A stretch of 64,000 nucleotides of DNA, taken from Albibacterium sp035514885 (GTDB lineage: Bacteria; Bacteroidota; Bacteroidia; Sphingobacteriales; Sphingobacteriaceae). The translations under genes and the position numbers were made by a program. Numbering within the stretch: position 1 is the stretch's first letter; every line of letters begins with the position of its first letter. Location: contig NZ_DATJCH010000022.1 in NCBI RefSeq assembly GCF_035514885.1, positions 1 through 64,000 of the forward strand. Direction: 5' to 3'. The notes below the pieces were generated by a model. The model did no database searches. It had not been told where the DNA came from and saw nothing but the letters and a program-made list of their open reading frames with translations. This document shows positions 54,623 to 63,624 of this stretch, piece by piece.

Positions 54623-55783
54623 AAAAAACAAATTGTTTTAACAATCTTTTTTGGCTTACTCTGCATAGCCTCGTATGCACAACAAGCATTAGGGAGTGCA
54701 TCAAACATCATCTCTCCAGAGGTTAACAACAATCAAACAGTAACCTTTAGATTGCTTGCACCCAATGCAACAGAAGTTAAAGTATCAGGCGACTGGATGC
54801 CGGCTGAAGGCTGGGTACCCGGATCAGAAAATATGACCAAAGGTGAGAATGGTATCTGGAGCTATACAACTTCATCGCTACCATCAGATTTATATATGTA
54901 CTCTTTCTTCGTAGATGGTTTCAAAACTACAGATCCTAGTAATGTTTATTTAATCAGAGATGTAGCCTCTGTAACCAATGTATTTATTGTTGGCAATGGA
55001 AAAGCTGACTTATACCAGGTAAATAATGTTCCACACGGAACGGTTGCTCGCAGATGGTATGATTCACCTGGAAACAATAAGAAGAGAAGAGTTACTGTTT
55101 ATACCCCAGCTGGATATGAAAACAGCAAAGAAAATTATCCTGTACTTTACCTTTTACACGGTATGGGTGGTGATGAAGAAGCGTGGATAGCTCTTGGAAG
55201 AACATCACAAATCATGGATAACCTGATTGCTCAGGGTAAAGCCAAACCAATGATTGTAGTAATGACTAATGGTAATGTTGCTCAAGAAGCAGCTCCGGGA
55301 GAATCAAGCCTCGGATTATACAAACCAACCATGCAACTTGAAAACACCATGGATGGCAAATTTGAAGAAACCTTCCCAGATGTTATTAAGTTCATAGAAA
55401 GTAATTACCGTGTTAAAGCTGATAAAGCCAATAGGGCAATCGCTGGCCTTTCTATGGGAGGCTATCATTCATTACATATCTCAAGATACTATCCTAACAC
55501 CTTCGATTATGTAGGTTTATTCTCTGCTGCAATTATGCCTAGCCAAACAACATCACCGGTATATGCTGATTTCGATGCTACTCTACAAAAACAAAAAGAT
55601 AATGGACTTAAACTTTACTGGATAGGTATGGGCAAAACAGATTTTCTTTATAAAAGTGGAACCGAATACAGAGAAAAGCTTGACAAAATAGGCTTTCCTT
55701 ACACATATGTAGAAAGTGAAGGTGGTCATACCTGGACCAACTGGCGCGATTATCTATCGGAATTTGTACCACTATTATTTTAA
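54620..55783 (+). CDS. CE1-like esterase with N-terminal immunoglobulin-like domain (copy 1)
   Basis: The 387-residue secreted protein has a signal peptide (ASYAQ), an E-set/CBM48-like beta domain (about 25-125; VTFRLLAPNATEVKVSGDW) and an alpha/beta-hydrolase esterase domain. The nucleophile S278 lies in GLSMGG, the catalytic His in GGHTW, and an Asp between them. The group includes feruloyl and acetylxylan esterases. I chose the second ATG because it begins the signal peptide without extra residues. It lies in the SusC/D locus and is followed by a closely related copy. Confidence 0.88.
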   Translation: MKKQIVLTIFFGLLCIASYAQQALGSASNIISPEVNNNQTVTFRLLAPNATEVKVSGDWMPAEGWVPGSENMTKGENGIWSYTTSSLPSDLYMYSFFVDGFKTTDPSNVYLIRDVASVTNVFIVGNGKADLYQVNNVPHGTVARRWYDSPGNNKKRRVTVYTPAGYENSKENYPVLYLLHGMGGDEEAWIALGRTSQIMDNLIAQGKAKPMIVVMTNGNVAQEAAPGESSLGLYKPTMQLENTMDGKFEETFPDVIKFIESNYRVKADKANRAIAGLSMGGYHSLHISRYYPNTFDYVGLFSAAIMPSQTTSPVYADFDATLQKQKDNGLKLYWIGMGKTDFLYKSGTEYREKLDKIGFPYTYVESEGGHTWTNWRDYLSEFVPLLF

Positions 55784-55791
55784 AAAAAATT

Positions 55792-56940
55792 ATGAAAAGA
55801 TCAATCATTCTAGTCTTCTTCTTGAGCTTTTGGAGCATCACTTCATTTGCCCAACAAGCATTGGGAGGAGCTCAGAACATCATCTCACCCGAAGTCAATA
55901 GCAATCAAACTGTAACCTTCAGATTGCTGGCACCAAATGCAAAAGAAGTAAAAGTTTCAGGAGACTTTCTGCCTTCAGAAGGATATATACCCGGCTCTGC
56001 AAACATGACCAAAAATGCCGAAGGTATTTGGACCTATACTACTCCTGCCTTATCATCTGACTTGTACATGTACTCTTTCCTTGTGGATGGATTTAAAACC
56101 ACCGACCCAAATAACGTGTACCTAATCAGAGACGTGGCTACAGTGACCAATGTATTTATCATTGGAAATGGGAAAGCAGACCTATACCAAGTAAACAATG
56201 TTCCTCACGGAACTGTCGCTCGCAGATGGTATGACTCTCCGGGAAACAATAAGAAAAGAAGGGTAACTATCTACACTCCTCCAAACTATGAAAACACGAA
56301 TGAAAAATACCCGGTTCTTTATTTATTACATGGTGCTGGTGGTGATGAAGAAGCTTGGATAGCTTTAGGCAGAGCCTCTCAAATTATGGACAACCTGATT
56401 GCGCAAGGAAAAGCTAAACCCATGCTCGTAGTAATGACAAATGGCAATAACGCTCAAGAAGCCGCACCGGGAGAATCAAGCCTTGGATTTTACAAACCAA
56501 GCATGCAAGTAGCAAATACAGCAGGTAAAATGGAAGAAACTTTCCCCGATGTCATTAAATTCGTAGAAAGCAATTACCGTGTAAAAGCTGATAAAGCCAA
56601 TAGGGCAATTGCTGGATTATCGATGGGTGGAGGGCATACAATAAATATCTCAAGACTACATCCAAATACATTCGATTACATGGGTGTATTTTCTGCTCCG
56701 GGAGCTGCAGATGGCAATGCTGAGTATGATAAAACATTAGAACAGCAAAAAGAAAACGTATTCAAGCTTTATTGGATAGCAGTTGGTAAAACTGATTTCT
56801 TGTTCGACCGCGTAACAGCTTATCGGGCAAAGCTTGATCAAATGGGTTTCCCATACAAATACAGAGAAAGTGAAGGAGGTCATACATGGACCAACTGGCG
56901 AGATTATCTATCGGAATTTGTACCAATGCTCTTTAAGTAG
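55792..56940 (+). CDS. CE1-like esterase with N-terminal immunoglobulin-like domain (copy 2)
   Basis: The 382-residue protein shares the full layout of copy 1 and long identical stretches such as KADLYQVNNVPHGTVARRWY. Nucleophile S277 (GLSMGG) and GGHTW are intact, so both copies should be active. Differences cluster around the active-site entrance (GGYHSLHIS versus GGGHTINIS and the segment after FSA), suggesting divergence in substrate range. It starts eight bases after copy 1. It ends at a bidirectional terminator. Confidence 0.88.
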   Translation: MKRSIILVFFLSFWSITSFAQQALGGAQNIISPEVNSNQTVTFRLLAPNAKEVKVSGDFLPSEGYIPGSANMTKNAEGIWTYTTPALSSDLYMYSFLVDGFKTTDPNNVYLIRDVATVTNVFIIGNGKADLYQVNNVPHGTVARRWYDSPGNNKKRRVTIYTPPNYENTNEKYPVLYLLHGAGGDEEAWIALGRASQIMDNLIAQGKAKPMLVVMTNGNNAQEAAPGESSLGFYKPSMQVANTAGKMEETFPDVIKFVESNYRVKADKANRAIAGLSMGGGHTINISRLHPNTFDYMGVFSAPGAADGNAEYDKTLEQQKENVFKLYWIAVGKTDFLFDRVTAYRAKLDQMGFPYKYRESEGGHTWTNWRDYLSEFVPMLFK

Positions 56941-56973
56941 ATTTTTATCTCACAGCAATATCATTTAAATAAC

Positions 56974-57010
56974 AACGAGCTAGGCACTATTACTCCTAGC
57001 TCGTTTATTA
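56974..57010. terminator. Bidirectional terminator
   Basis: AACGAGCTAGG (56974-56984) pairs perfectly with CCTAGCTCGTT (56995-57005), followed by TATTATTA. It separates the convergent esterase and TonB-receptor genes. Confidence 0.8.
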
Positions 57011-57027
57011 TTACATTTTAACCCATC

Positions 57028-59622
57028 TTAAAAATCATAACGCAGTGTTATACCAAAAGTTCTTTGGTCTCCAAGTACACCTGCAAAATGACCTGCATTT
57101 CCTCCTGCTGGCAATAGCTGCTCAAAATAATTCTTATCAAGCAAATTTCGACTCCAAATATACCCTGAAAGACCATATGGTGCTTTAAAGCCTGTTCTGG
57201 CATTAAGTATTGTATAACCGTCAATATTTAAATAAGTTGATGGAGAAGAACTCGAAGAGAAAGAAGAGCGAAAAGAATCATCCAAAGCTATAAAGAATTT
57301 CACATCTTTACCTACAGATTTTGCCGCAATAGCAAACTCTCCGCCAAGTGACCCAGCCCATTTTGAAACACCAGGAAGAACTCCTCCTGAAATATCCTTA
57401 AATGCTACTTGTACGCCATCTACAGTCAAACCAGTTTCCTCAAGTGGCAATGGAGCATTTGTAAAACGAACATACTTGGCATCCGTATAAGCAGCAGCAC
57501 CGTAGAATGAGAAATATTGATTTACCTTAATATTACCATCAAACTCAATACCTTTTACATTTACCTTCTCCGCATTAGCTATATATCCACGATTAACCCC
57601 CAATTCAGCTGATTGAACATTAGTTTGATAATCCTTAATATCTGAATTATGGAGTGTAAAATTCAAAGTCAGATTATCAGTCGGTGTCGTCTTAATACCT
57701 AATTCATAATGCTTTGTATCTTCAGGTTTAATAACTGCCAGATCTGTTGCAGCCTCACCATTAACAGTAGGCAAACCGGCAACATTCACTCCTACCGGTT
57801 TAAAACTGGTAGAATAAGTTGCAAAAGCATTAATTCGCCGGCTCGGTTTATAAGCAATGGTAAGTTGATAGGTAAAATTATTTTCGTCAGCATCGGCCAC
57901 ATATTGTTGGCTGCTATACACTCCATTTTTTATCTTTTGCAATTCTGCTTTCTCTGTTGCTGTATAATTACTGGCCTCTATGTCCAAACCTCCTTTGGCA
58001 ATCCGGTCATACTTCACATCCTTCTTGTCGTAATTAAAACGAACGCCTGGTAATACATGCAAACCTTCAACAACTTGCCAGTCAAGACTGGCAAATACTG
58101 CCGCACTTTGGGATTTGATAGATGCATTTGTATAGATACCATAACCTTCAAAAAGACCGGGAGTTTCCCATAATGGACTTGTTGAGTTCTTTGAAAAACG
58201 CCATTGAGCCGAACCAGACTCCTCTGTACCGGTAGTTTTAACTTCCTGATCCATATAAAACAAACCAATAACTCCACTTAAATTAGAGGAAAGCTCACCT
58301 GCATAGCGAAGCTCTTGTGACCAGTTTTTATGTTTCGAAGGATTTTGTGATTTTGATAAAGCCTGTAACCCTGTAAAATCCCGATCATTGGACGGGTCCC
58401 AATTCCAATAACGCCACGCAGTTGTTGAAGTCAAAGTTCCTGGCCCAACACTGGCATCAACATTCAAAGAAACACCACCCAACTGGTTGCCCGACCTCCA
58501 TGGTGTATCATGATCTATTTTACGATCAAAGGCATTCAGACTTGGCAGTGCATAACCAAGATCTGCAGTTATTGCATCAAATTGACGATATGCTGGTCTC
58601 AATGTAGGTGCAACTCCTGCAACAACTTGAGCATAGCCATCAGGCTTTTGATCCGTAAAATCACCCGCTAACGTGATAGAAAGATTCTCTGAATACTTAT
58701 ATAGTAATTGAGCACGTAAACCTAAATTATTAATATCATTAATAGCATTTCCAGTTTTCACATTGTCAATCAACCCATCTCGCTGCGTTCCTGAAAAAGA
58801 AAGACGCGCCGCAAATTTATTACTCAACGGACCCGATATAGAGGCTTTAGCCTGGATATATCCATAGTTTCCAAAACTGCTTTCAAAGCTAGCTTCAGGT
58901 ATAAAACTAGCTTTACGAGTAATGATATTGAAAGCACCAGCACTCGTATTCTTACCAAACAAGGTTCCTTGCGGACCACGCAACACTTCAATACGCTCTA
59001 CATCAATAAAATCGATCGTTGCAGCTGCCGGACGTGCATAATATACACCATCAACATAAAACCCTACCCCTGGATCAAGACCATCATTCGTGAGTCCGAA
59101 TGGTGAACCTATTCCACGAATATTAATACCCGTATTGCGCGGATTGGAGGTATAAAGCTGAACCGATGGAATAAGCTCTTTCACTCGATTAACATTAAAT
59201 GCTCCTGACTGCTCAATTTGTGTACCTCCTATTACAGAAATCGGAATAGGAACTTCTTGCAAAACCTCCGAGCGTCTTCTAGATGTTACAACAATTTCAT
59301 CCAACAAAGAACTTTCAAGTAAAACAAATTCGAAAGCTTCTTCCTGAAGCCTCAATACCTGAAAATCTTGAGGCTGATAACCTACTGAACTGATCTGAAG
59401 ATAAAATGGTGGCTCTTGCCTTGAATTAATACTAAAAACACCGTTTTCATCGGCACTTACAGAAACATTGGTACCTCTTATTGCCACTGTTGCATGAGAT
59501 ACGGGATCCCCATTATTGCGTTTTACAATACCTTTAACAATGCTCTGTGCAGAGGCAAAATCTGGAAAAAGTACCGTAATACCCAGAATTAAAATAGAAA
59601 ATAACTTGATTATAGATTTCAT
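57028..59622 (-). CDS. TonB-dependent outer-membrane receptor near the sulfur genes
   Basis: The 864-residue protein has a signal peptide (FASAQ), a carboxypeptidase-like N-terminal domain, the plug (VERIEVLRGPQGTLFGKNTSAGAFNIITRKA) and a barrel ending in a C-terminal Phe (TLRYDF). It is not of the SusC type and has no STN domain. It is divergent from a MetR-like regulator followed by peroxiredoxin and sulfite-reductase genes. Two similar dyads lie in its upstream region, so it may be controlled by that regulator and import a sulfur source. Iron-chelate import is the alternative. Confidence 0.87.
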   Translation of the reverse strand: MKSIIKLFSILILGITVLFPDFASAQSIVKGIVKRNNGDPVSHATVAIRGTNVSVSADENGVFSINSRQEPPFYLQISSVGYQPQDFQVLRLQEEAFEFVLLESSLLDEIVVTSRRRSEVLQEVPIPISVIGGTQIEQSGAFNVNRVKELIPSVQLYTSNPRNTGINIRGIGSPFGLTNDGLDPGVGFYVDGVYYARPAAATIDFIDVERIEVLRGPQGTLFGKNTSAGAFNIITRKASFIPEASFESSFGNYGYIQAKASISGPLSNKFAARLSFSGTQRDGLIDNVKTGNAINDINNLGLRAQLLYKYSENLSITLAGDFTDQKPDGYAQVVAGVAPTLRPAYRQFDAITADLGYALPSLNAFDRKIDHDTPWRSGNQLGGVSLNVDASVGPGTLTSTTAWRYWNWDPSNDRDFTGLQALSKSQNPSKHKNWSQELRYAGELSSNLSGVIGLFYMDQEVKTTGTEESGSAQWRFSKNSTSPLWETPGLFEGYGIYTNASIKSQSAAVFASLDWQVVEGLHVLPGVRFNYDKKDVKYDRIAKGGLDIEASNYTATEKAELQKIKNGVYSSQQYVADADENNFTYQLTIAYKPSRRINAFATYSTSFKPVGVNVAGLPTVNGEAATDLAVIKPEDTKHYELGIKTTPTDNLTLNFTLHNSDIKDYQTNVQSAELGVNRGYIANAEKVNVKGIEFDGNIKVNQYFSFYGAAAYTDAKYVRFTNAPLPLEETGLTVDGVQVAFKDISGGVLPGVSKWAGSLGGEFAIAAKSVGKDVKFFIALDDSFRSSFSSSSSPSTYLNIDGYTILNARTGFKAPYGLSGYIWSRNLLDKNYFEQLLPAGGNAGHFAGVLGDQRTFGITLRYDF

Positions 59623-59765
59623 GATTTGTCTTGATCTTTAAATAAAAAATTTGAATTATGATGTAATGTATTGCTTAAATCGAATCCAAATGTTCAACAC
59701 AAACTATCATAAACGATAAAGACTTTTCGAGGATTTAGAATTGGAATTTGATGTTCTTTCATATA

Positions 59766-59784
59766 GTCTACTAATTTAGTAGAC
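59766..59784. promoter_or_regulatory. Putative LysR-type operator, site 1
   Basis: GTCTACTAATTTAGTAGAC is a perfect dyad with 9-base arms around one central T. It contains the T-N11-A form typical of LysR-family sites. A near copy lies 54-55 bases away. Confidence 0.55.
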
Positions 59785-59820
59785 AATTATAAAACAAGTT
59801 TTTCAAATCACAAAATAAAA

Positions 59821-59838
59821 TCTATCAATTTAATAGAC
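59821..59838. promoter_or_regulatory. Putative LysR-type operator, site 2
   Basis: TCTATCAATTTAATAGAC matches site 1 in 15 of 18 bases and keeps most of the dyad. Both sites are followed by a similar ATTATAAAA stretch, as if the unit had been duplicated. The spacing is close to five helical turns, which would let two dimers bind the same DNA face. Confidence 0.5.
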
Positions 59839-59917
59839 ATTATAAAAATAATGAGTTTCATGAAACTTCGACCGTTCCTATAAATACCTTGCTATACATC
59901 CAAGAAGTATTTCTACG

Positions 59918-59979
59918 CTATTCCTGTGGTATATCATCGCTTTTTTTAAACAAATAGCACTGATATACCACAGGAATAG
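59918..59979. repeat. Long inverted repeat, 19-bp perfect arms
   Basis: CTATTCCTGTGGTATATCA (59918-59936) is perfectly repeated inverted at 59961-59979, with further GCT/AGC pairing inside and a T/A-rich loop. It is not followed by a T-tract. It could be a folded RNA leader, a protein site or the relic of a tiny mobile element. Confidence 0.7.
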
Positions 59980-60146
59980 TGGAACAATTCTTCAACAACC
60001 TAAAAGAAGGTCAACTAATCTTTCCTACCTCATCAAAATGTAAATATTTTTAATTTTTTTCTCAATGTATTTTAAAGACTATAAAATCCATAGTTATTAT
60101 CAGTAAATTGCATAATAATCATCAAAAACTTTCATGCAAATTTCTC

Positions 60147-60175
60147 TTGATGTTATTTATCAAGACCTACATTTG
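60147..60175 (+). promoter_or_regulatory. Promoter of the MetR-like regulator gene
   Basis: TTG (60147-60149), 18 bases, then TACATTTG (60168-60175), a good Bacteroidota promoter. The leader would be only about 10 bases. Confidence 0.65.
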
Positions 60176-60189
60176 ATCAATCAAACAGA

Positions 60190-61095
60190 ATGGAAATACG
60201 ATATCTTAGATTAATAAAAGCTATAGTTGAAGAAGGAAGCATAACTAGAGCGATGGATGTTCTCCATTTATCACAAAGTGCCCTGAGCTACCAACTTAAA
60301 GAAGCTGAGCTACAAGTTGGAACATTAGTTTTCTATAGGAGGAATAAAAAGCTCATTCTTACTCCCGTCGGAAAAAAACTATATGCTGTTGCTAATAAGG
60401 TAATTAAGGAATTAGACTCTACCGAATCTGAAATAAAGAAAATGATGAACGGCGAGAATGGCGTCATCAGAATTAGTACAGAATGTTATACTAGCTATCA
60501 TTGGTTACCCGCAGTTCTTAAAAAATTCAAGAGTGAATTTCCAAATGTAGAAATAGAAATTGTATTTGAAGCAACTCACCGTCCGATAGAAAAACTGATA
60601 GAAGGCGAGTTGGATTTAGCGATAACAAGCAATCCAGAACAGATTGATCAGATCGAATTTGTTCAACTATTTTCAGATGAAATGCTAGCGGTAGTTTGCA
60701 ATAATCACCCTTGGGCAAACAGAGAATATGTAGAGGCGGAAGACTTTCAGGATGTTTCATTGATCATTCACTCTTTACCGTTAGATACCGTTTCTATTTT
60801 CAGAACACAGCTAACTCCAAAGGGTATAAAACCAAAAAAACTAATTGTACTGCCTCTTACAGAAGCATCGATAGAATTGGTTAAAGCAAATATGGGAGTT
60901 ATTGTATTGGCAAACTGGGCCTTACAACCTTATTTAAACGACGAGATTAAAGCAATAAAGATTAATCCCGAAGGCTTCTTCCGGCAGCAGTATATTGCCA
61001 GGATACGCGATCGGGACTATCCCGTTTATTTCGATTACTTCATCAAGTTTCTACGTGAAGAAATTAAGTTGGATACCCATACTATCATGAATTAA
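60190..61095 (+). CDS. LysR-family regulator, MetR-like
   Basis: The 301-residue protein has an N-terminal winged helix (SITRAMDVLHLSQSALSYQLKEAE) and a LysR substrate-binding domain. The segments ISTECYTSYHWLPAVLKKF and EGELDLAITSN resemble E. coli MetR (ECHSCIQWL, QGELDLVMTSD), which senses homocysteine and controls methionine genes. It precedes peroxiredoxin and sulfite-reductase genes, probably in one operon (27-base gap). The peroxiredoxin neighbour could suggest OxyR, but the conserved OxyR redox cysteines are not evident. Confidence 0.8.
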   Translation: MEIRYLRLIKAIVEEGSITRAMDVLHLSQSALSYQLKEAELQVGTLVFYRRNKKLILTPVGKKLYAVANKVIKELDSTESEIKKMMNGENGVIRISTECYTSYHWLPAVLKKFKSEFPNVEIEIVFEATHRPIEKLIEGELDLAITSNPEQIDQIEFVQLFSDEMLAVVCNNHPWANREYVEAEDFQDVSLIIHSLPLDTVSIFRTQLTPKGIKPKKLIVLPLTEASIELVKANMGVIVLANWALQPYLNDEIKAIKINPEGFFRQQYIARIRDRDYPVYFDYFIKFLREEIKLDTHTIMN

Positions 61096-61122
61096 ATGTT
61101 TAACCTTAAATAATAAATAAAA

Positions 61123-61758
61123 ATGAGTTTACAAATTGGAGACACTGCTCCTGATTTCAGTGCAACAACAACTAGTGGTGATATTAACTTTCACGAATGG
61201 ATTGGTAACGGTTGGGCAATTTTATTTTCTCACCCAGCAGATTTCACACCTATTTGTACTACAGAACTTGGTCGTACAGCACAATTAAAAGCTGAATTCG
61301 ACAAGAGAAAGACCAAAGTAATTTTTGTGAGTGTTAACGATTTAAATTCACACGAAGGCTGGGTAAAAGATATTAATGCTACTCAAAATACTACTGTGAA
61401 TTTCCCTGTTATTGCAGATCCGGAACGTAAAGTTGCTGAACTATACGGCATGATCCATCCAAATGCATCTACTACTGCGCCCGTAAGATCAGTATTCTTT
61501 ATAGGCCCTGATAAAAAAGTTAAAGCAACGATTACCTACCCTGCTTCTACCGGCAGAAACTATGCTGAAATTCTACGCGTTTTAGACTCTTTACAATTAA
61601 CTAGCGAATACAGTGTTGGCACTCCAGTTGATTGGGAAGTTGGACAAGATGTTGTTATTTCTACTGCGATTAAAGACGAAGATATTGCTAAAAATTTTCC
61701 AAAAGGTCACCGTGTAGTTAATCCTTATTTACGTTATACTCCTCAACCAAACATCTAA
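61123..61758 (+). CDS. Peroxiredoxin, Prx6/1-Cys type
   Basis: The 211-residue thiol peroxidase has the catalytic C45 in DFTPICTTELG and the Prx6 extensions (DWEVGQDVVI, HRVVNPYLRYTPQP). No second cysteine is present, so it is the 1-Cys kind and needs an outside reductant. It detoxifies peroxides in the cytoplasm. It lies four bases before cysJ, so expression is coupled to sulfite reduction, which itself is a source of reactive oxygen through its flavins. Confidence 0.92.
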   Translation: MSLQIGDTAPDFSATTTSGDINFHEWIGNGWAILFSHPADFTPICTTELGRTAQLKAEFDKRKTKVIFVSVNDLNSHEGWVKDINATQNTTVNFPVIADPERKVAELYGMIHPNASTTAPVRSVFFIGPDKKVKATITYPASTGRNYAEILRVLDSLQLTSEYSVGTPVDWEVGQDVVISTAIKDEDIAKNFPKGHRVVNPYLRYTPQPNI

Positions 61759-61761
61759 TCT

Positions 61762-63585
61762 ATGGACTGGGAAACAGGCTTTAAAAGAGGGCCGTTTTCT
61801 GACGAACAAGCTAAAGAATTTAACAAACTATTTTCTGAACTTAATGAAAATCAGTTTCAATGGCTACGCGGATTTTTAACAGGAATAGACCCTCTTCTAC
61901 AAAATGCGACTTCTTTTACCGAACTAAAACAAGCCGAGTCTGAACTAAAGCAAAAAGAACCTGTTTCAGCTGATCCCGTGTGGATACTTTATGGTACCCA
62001 CACAGGAAACAGTGAGGGTTTAGCTAAGCAATCAGCCAAGACAATCAGTGATTTAGGGTTTGAAACCAAAGTCGCAGACATGGGTTCTTTTAAAGTAAGA
62101 GAACTTAAATCGATCAAGAAACTCCTCGTGATCGTAAGTACACATGGATTGGGAGACCCACCTCCGGAAGCAGAGGAATTCCATGCTTTTCTACATAGCT
62201 CGAAAGCTCCTGAACTAAAACATATTGATTACTCCGTATTAGCACTGGGCGATAGTAGCTATACAGAATTTTGCCACGCAGGTATCCAATTTGATGAGAT
62301 ACTTGAAAAATTAGGCGCAAACCGAATCGCTAAACGAGTAGAATGTGATGTCGATTATGAAGATGGACATGCATTATGGCTACAAGAAGTAATTTCTAAG
62401 CTAACAGCTGATAATAAAGGAAATATACCGGCTTCTGTAGTTGAAAAAAAACCAGCTGTTAAATCGGAGACAATTTACAATCGTAAAAATCCCTTTCCAG
62501 CTACTATTTTAAATAAAATAAATCTTAACGGACGTAATTCTGGTAAAGAGACCATCCACTTAGAATTGGATTTAAAGGGTTCTGAATTGCATTATGAACC
62601 GGGCGATGCGCTAGGAATTTATGCAATTAACTCTAAACGATTAATAGATGGGATACTGAATTTGTGCAACCTTTCAGGAGAAGAAAGGGTTAAAACTCAT
62701 CACGGAGAAAAAAGCCTGTTCGATGCTCTTAGCGACGATTATGAGCTTACTCCGCTTACCAGTGTATCTTTAAAGAACTATGCAGAACTTACCGGAAATG
62801 AAAACTTAAAAAAGATAATTTCCGACAATAGTTCAATTGCAGAATACATACATGGCCGCGATATTTACGACCTCCTGCAAGAGGTACCTTATAAGTTGTC
62901 TGCCGATAGTTTAATATCTATCTTAAGAAAGAATTCACCCAGAATGTACTCCATTGCCTCTAGCCAAGCAGCTGTTGACGATGAAGTTCATATTGTAGTA
63001 TCTGTAGTTCGCTATGAAGGCTACGGCAGATACAAAGAGGGATTCTGCTCATCATTCCTATCTGATCGCGTTCATACAGATGATAGAGTGAAGGTCTTTA
63101 TTGACCCTAATACGCGGTTTAAACTTCCTGCCAATCCAGATTCACCAATCATTATGGTGGGTGCCGGCACAGGTGTAGCGCCTTATCGCTCATTTATGCA
63201 AGAACGTGAACTGGCAGAAGCAAATGGTAAATCATGGTTATTCTTTGGTGAAAGAAATTTCACTACCGACTTTCTTTATCAGTCAGAGTGGCTGCAATAT
63301 ATCAAGGATGGAGTTTTAACCAAAGCAGATGTAGCATTCTCTCGTGACCAAGAAAGAAAAATTTATGTGCAGCACAAAATGATGGAAAAGGGTAAAGAAC
63401 TCTTTAACTGGTTGGAAAACGGTGCCCATTTCTATGTTTGCGGTGATGCGCAACACATGGCTAAAGATGTTGATTTTGCTTTGAAAGATATCATCCAAAC
63501 ACATGGAGGATTATCAAAAGAAAAGGCAGATGAATACATAAAAGCTATGCAACAAGCTAATCGCTACCAAACCGACATCTACTAA
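61762..63585 (+). CDS. cysJ: NADPH-sulfite reductase flavoprotein subunit
   Basis: The 607-residue diflavin reductase has a flavodoxin domain (FMN loop YGTHTGNSEG near residue 78, STHGLGDPPPEA, LGDSSYTEFC). The FAD-binding region has PRMYSIASS and GFCSSFL, and the NADPH-binding region VGAGTGVAPYRSFMQER and VCGDAQHMAKDV. It passes electrons from NADPH to the CysI hemoprotein, whose gene begins 39 bases downstream. The pair assimilates sulfite to sulfide for cysteine and methionine. Length is as in E. coli CysJ. Confidence 0.94.
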   Translation: MDWETGFKRGPFSDEQAKEFNKLFSELNENQFQWLRGFLTGIDPLLQNATSFTELKQAESELKQKEPVSADPVWILYGTHTGNSEGLAKQSAKTISDLGFETKVADMGSFKVRELKSIKKLLVIVSTHGLGDPPPEAEEFHAFLHSSKAPELKHIDYSVLALGDSSYTEFCHAGIQFDEILEKLGANRIAKRVECDVDYEDGHALWLQEVISKLTADNKGNIPASVVEKKPAVKSETIYNRKNPFPATILNKINLNGRNSGKETIHLELDLKGSELHYEPGDALGIYAINSKRLIDGILNLCNLSGEERVKTHHGEKSLFDALSDDYELTPLTSVSLKNYAELTGNENLKKIISDNSSIAEYIHGRDIYDLLQEVPYKLSADSLISILRKNSPRMYSIASSQAAVDDEVHIVVSVVRYEGYGRYKEGFCSSFLSDRVHTDDRVKVFIDPNTRFKLPANPDSPIIMVGAGTGVAPYRSFMQERELAEANGKSWLFFGERNFTTDFLYQSEWLQYIKDGVLTKADVAFSRDQERKIYVQHKMMEKGKELFNWLENGAHFYVCGDAQHMAKDVDFALKDIIQTHGGLSKEKADEYIKAMQQANRYQTDIY

Positions 63586-63624
63586 CAGTGTTAGGCACAA
63601 ATAATTTAATTATACACATAAAAA

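Larger units (their letters stand above)
59623..60146. other. Divergent regulatory region between TonB receptor and MetR-like gene
   Basis: No gene is seen. The stretch contains two similar dyads (59766-59784 and 59821-59838) and a long inverted repeat (59918-59979), each listed separately. Confidence 0.7.

Noticed and set aside
60190..61095. Calling the LysR protein OxyR because a peroxiredoxin gene follows
   Set aside because: The effector domain resembles MetR more closely and the conserved OxyR redox cysteine pair is not evident; cysJI follow in the same direction.
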